From positions 1 to 6,253 of the forward strand of contig CAKUKL010000092.1 of assembly GCA_934662925.1 (NCBI GenBank): DNA of 6,253 nt, in the 5' to 3' direction. Below are positions 5,314 through 6,253 of the stretch, piece after piece (position 1 is the stretch's first letter; each line of letters opens with the position of its first letter). The notes under the pieces are model-generated. The model was not told the origin of the DNA, ran no database searches, and was given only the letters and a program-made list of their open reading frames with translations. The DNA comes from an uncultured Oscillospiraceae bacterium. Lineage in GTDB: Bacteria; Bacillota; Clostridia; Oscillospirales; Oscillospiraceae. A program made the position numbers and the translations under genes.

Positions 5314-5919
5314 ATGGAGAAAAACAGCAGGATCGAAACGGAGATCGTGGAGCGGGACAACGGCAAGTTTCTGGCCGTGCAGCTGGGCGGCAAGGACTAC
5401 GAGCTGCCTTTCAAGCTCATCGCCGACCGGCTGGTGGGCTTCCTGGACATTTCCGGTCAGGTGAGCCTCATCGAGAGCGCGGCGCAGGAGCTGGTGGACC
5501 GGCTTCTGGCGGCAGGCGTGGAGTTTGACACCATCCTCAACCCGGTGTCCAAGAGCAACGCTCTGGCCCACGCCATCGCCCTGAAGTGGGCGGCGGCCAA
5601 GGGGACGGACATCCCCCGCACCGTGGTGGCCCGGAAGAGCTCCAGCCCGGCCAAGGTGCAGGCCAATTACCGCTCCGTCACCACCCCCACCGAGCAGACC
5701 CTGTCCCTGACGGACGACGACGTGGAGTTCATCCGCGGCAAGCGCATCCTGCTGGTGGACGACGTGTACGGCGGCGGCGGCACCACCCGCGCCCTGATGT
5801 CTCTGGCCCAGCAGGCCGAGACCATCGTGGCCGCCCACGCGGTCATCGGCGTGGAGGACGGCGTGACCCTGCCCGACGGGCTGTTCTACCTGTTCGCTCT
5901 GCCCGTGCTGGACGCCTGA
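5314..5919 (+). CDS. Phosphoribosyltransferase family protein, adenine-phosphoribosyltransferase-like
   Basis: This 201-residue cytoplasmic protein has the type I phosphoribosyltransferase fold, which in APRT joins a purine base to PRPP to form a nucleotide and pyrophosphate. The PRPP-binding motif is clear: ILLVDDVYGGGGTTRA at residues 135-150, with the acidic pair Asp139-Asp140 and the Gly-Thr-Thr loop. Upstream, FDTILNPVSKSNALAHAIA (71-89) and VVARKSSS (104-111) fall where APRT has its beta-strand/helix and RKxG-type segments. Length is slightly above the usual 170-190. The pocket segments are not a close match to bacterial Apt, so the base it uses is uncertain, and a PurR-type or other PRPP-binding role cannot be excluded. 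The ATG at 5314 is chosen for GGAGGG at 5301-5306, seven bases before it; an in-frame TTG at 5251 lacks such a site. Transcribed away from the importer, with its own promoter and terminator. Confidence 0.9.
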   Translation: MEKNSRIETEIVERDNGKFLAVQLGGKDYELPFKLIADRLVGFLDISGQVSLIESAAQELVDRLLAAGVEFDTILNPVSKSNALAHAIALKWAAAKGTDIPRTVVARKSSSPAKVQANYRSVTTPTEQTLSLTDDDVEFIRGKRILLVDDVYGGGGTTRALMSLAQQAETIVAAHAVIGVEDGVTLPDGLFYLFALPVLDA

Positions 5920-5931
5920 GAACTTTCAGCC

Positions 5932-6050
5932 CGTCGAAAAAGGCAAAGCCTTTTCCGACGAAAGGATTGCGCCCCGCACATGTCGCGGCAGAAAACGGAT
6001 TTCATTTCTTTCGCCGCTGCGGCGGCGAAACTCTACGAGGTTTTTCGACA
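5932..6050. repeat. Structured 3' element with two hairpins and terminal inverted motif
   Basis: Hairpin A has arms 5932-5944 and 5948-5960 (13 positions, one mismatch, loop AAA). Hairpin B has perfect nine-base arms, TTTCGCCGC at 6009-6017 and GCGGCGAAA at 6022-6030, around TGCG. The start of hairpin A, GTCGAAAAA (5933-5941), reappears inverted as TTTTTCGAC at 6041-6049, so the element has matching ends and two alternative pairings. Neither hairpin is followed by a T-run on the plus strand. It could be a small interspersed repeat of the genome, a structured 3' UTR or a small RNA. Confidence 0.45.
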
Positions 6051-6069
6051 CACTCTTTCATAAAGCACC

Positions 6070-6108
6070 CCCCGGGAGAAACTGCGTTTCTCCCGGGGAT
6101 TTTTGTTT
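6070..6108 (+). terminator. Intrinsic terminator of the phosphoribosyltransferase gene
   Basis: CCCCGGGAGAAAC at 6070-6082 and GTTTCTCCCGGGG at 6086-6098 are exact 13-base reverse complements with a TGC loop. The T-rich tail ATTTTTGTTT (6099-6108) follows at once. The minus strand lacks such a tail, so it acts rightward only. It ends the transcript of the gene at 5314-5919, about 150 bases after the stop codon. Confidence 0.93.
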
Positions 6109-6132
6109 CTGAGCGGAGCGGAAGCTCAGCTC

Positions 6133-6172
6133 TTTTGCATTTGCGGACAGACTGCCGCCCTTTTTTGCATTT
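6133..6172. repeat. Direct repeat TTTTGCATTT, two copies 30 bases apart
   Basis: TTTTGCATTT occurs at 6133-6142 and 6163-6172, a 30-base period close to three helical turns. Part of the motif, GCATTTT at 6167-6173, is also present inverted as AAAATGC at 6209-6215. The copies lie 60-100 bases upstream of a TATAAT near the window edge, a place suited to activator or repressor binding. No binding protein can be named. Confidence 0.35.
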
Positions 6173-6231
6173 TCGGGAGAAAAACCCGGCCCGCTCCCCC
6201 GCTTCCCCAAAATGCGACCGCCCCCTTGCCG

Positions 6232-6237
6232 TATAAT
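6232..6237 (+). promoter_or_regulatory. Probable -10 box for a gene beyond the right edge
   Basis: A perfect TATAAT follows the upstream terminator and faces right. No good -35 is seen at the proper distance: the hexamer with a 17-base spacer reads AAAATG at 6209-6214. The promoter is therefore weak, activator-dependent or incidental; the gene it would serve is not in the window. Confidence 0.4.
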
Positions 6238-6253
6238 CGTCCCAGCACTGAAG

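Larger units (their letters stand above)
5920..6253. other. Right-hand intergenic region, no protein gene
   Basis: These 334 bases follow the phosphoribosyltransferase stop. They hold a structured 120-base element, an intrinsic terminator, a repeated T-rich motif and a -10-like box near the edge, each listed on its own. An open frame that runs through here (and back into the gene) in another frame shows no family motif and is treated as a shadow. Confidence 0.75.

Noticed and set aside
5091..5393. Minus-strand open frame of 100 codons across the divergent region
   Set aside because: It overlaps the phosphoribosyltransferase start and promoter and has no ribosome binding site or known motif.
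5586..6236. Plus-strand open frame of 216 codons in another frame of the phosphoribosyltransferase and beyond
   Set aside because: It reads the gene out of frame into Arg/Gly/Pro-rich sequence and then crosses the terminator.
1..6253. CRISPR arrays, tRNA or rRNA genes, insertion sequences, phage or defence genes
   Set aside because: No regularly spaced direct repeats, tRNA arms, transposase motifs or defence-type domains were seen on either strand.

Overview
The window is GC-rich (roughly 60% by eye). It has Firmicute-style signals: strong AGGAGG-type ribosome binding sites, sigma-A-like promoters, and a lipoprotein solute-binding protein with a lipobox instead of a free periplasmic protein. 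A GC-rich gut clostridium of the Oscillospiraceae type (Flavonifractor/Lawsonibacter/Oscillibacter-like) fits best. This is inferred from style and was not tested by a search.

Layout. The minus strand, read right to left, carries one sugar-type ABC importer cluster: a DeoR-family regulator (4909-4121), a lipoprotein solute-binding protein (4040-2958), a double-domain RbsA/MglA-like ATPase (2789-1230), an RbsC-like permease (1233-232) and the start of a second permease (235 to beyond position 1). The last three genes are joined by two ATGA stop/start overlaps, so they are translationally coupled. The binding-protein gene is separated from them by a 168-base spacer holding a perfect 15-base inverted repeat and a second stem-loop. 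The gene order regulator, binding protein, ATPase, permease, permease resembles rhamnose (RhaS/T/P/Q) and AI-2-like (Lsr) importers. The binding protein belongs by recollection to the LsrB/RhaS-like group, but its pocket does not match the known AI-2 residues, so the substrate is unassigned.

A 404-base divergent region (4910-5313) separates this cluster from a plus-strand gene at 5314-5919 for an adenine-phosphoribosyltransferase-like protein. It holds an extended -10 promoter for the regulator, two TTTGCAAA-core palindromes 41 bases apart, a GNRA-capped leader hairpin, and a consensus-spaced promoter with an adjacent inverted repeat for the phosphoribosyltransferase. Downstream of that gene (5920-6253) are a structured 120-base element, a textbook intrinsic terminator (6070-6108), a 30-base-spaced direct repeat and a probable -10 box for a gene beyond the window.

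How the parts work together: the binding protein captures a small sugar-like ligand outside the membrane, the two permeases form the channel, and the ATPase powers it. The DeoR protein probably senses a phosphorylated product of the ligand and controls its own transcription unit. No kinase, isomerase or aldolase is in view. The most notable features are the heavily degenerate second ATPase site and the dense regulatory structure between genes. No clearly new multi-gene system was found.
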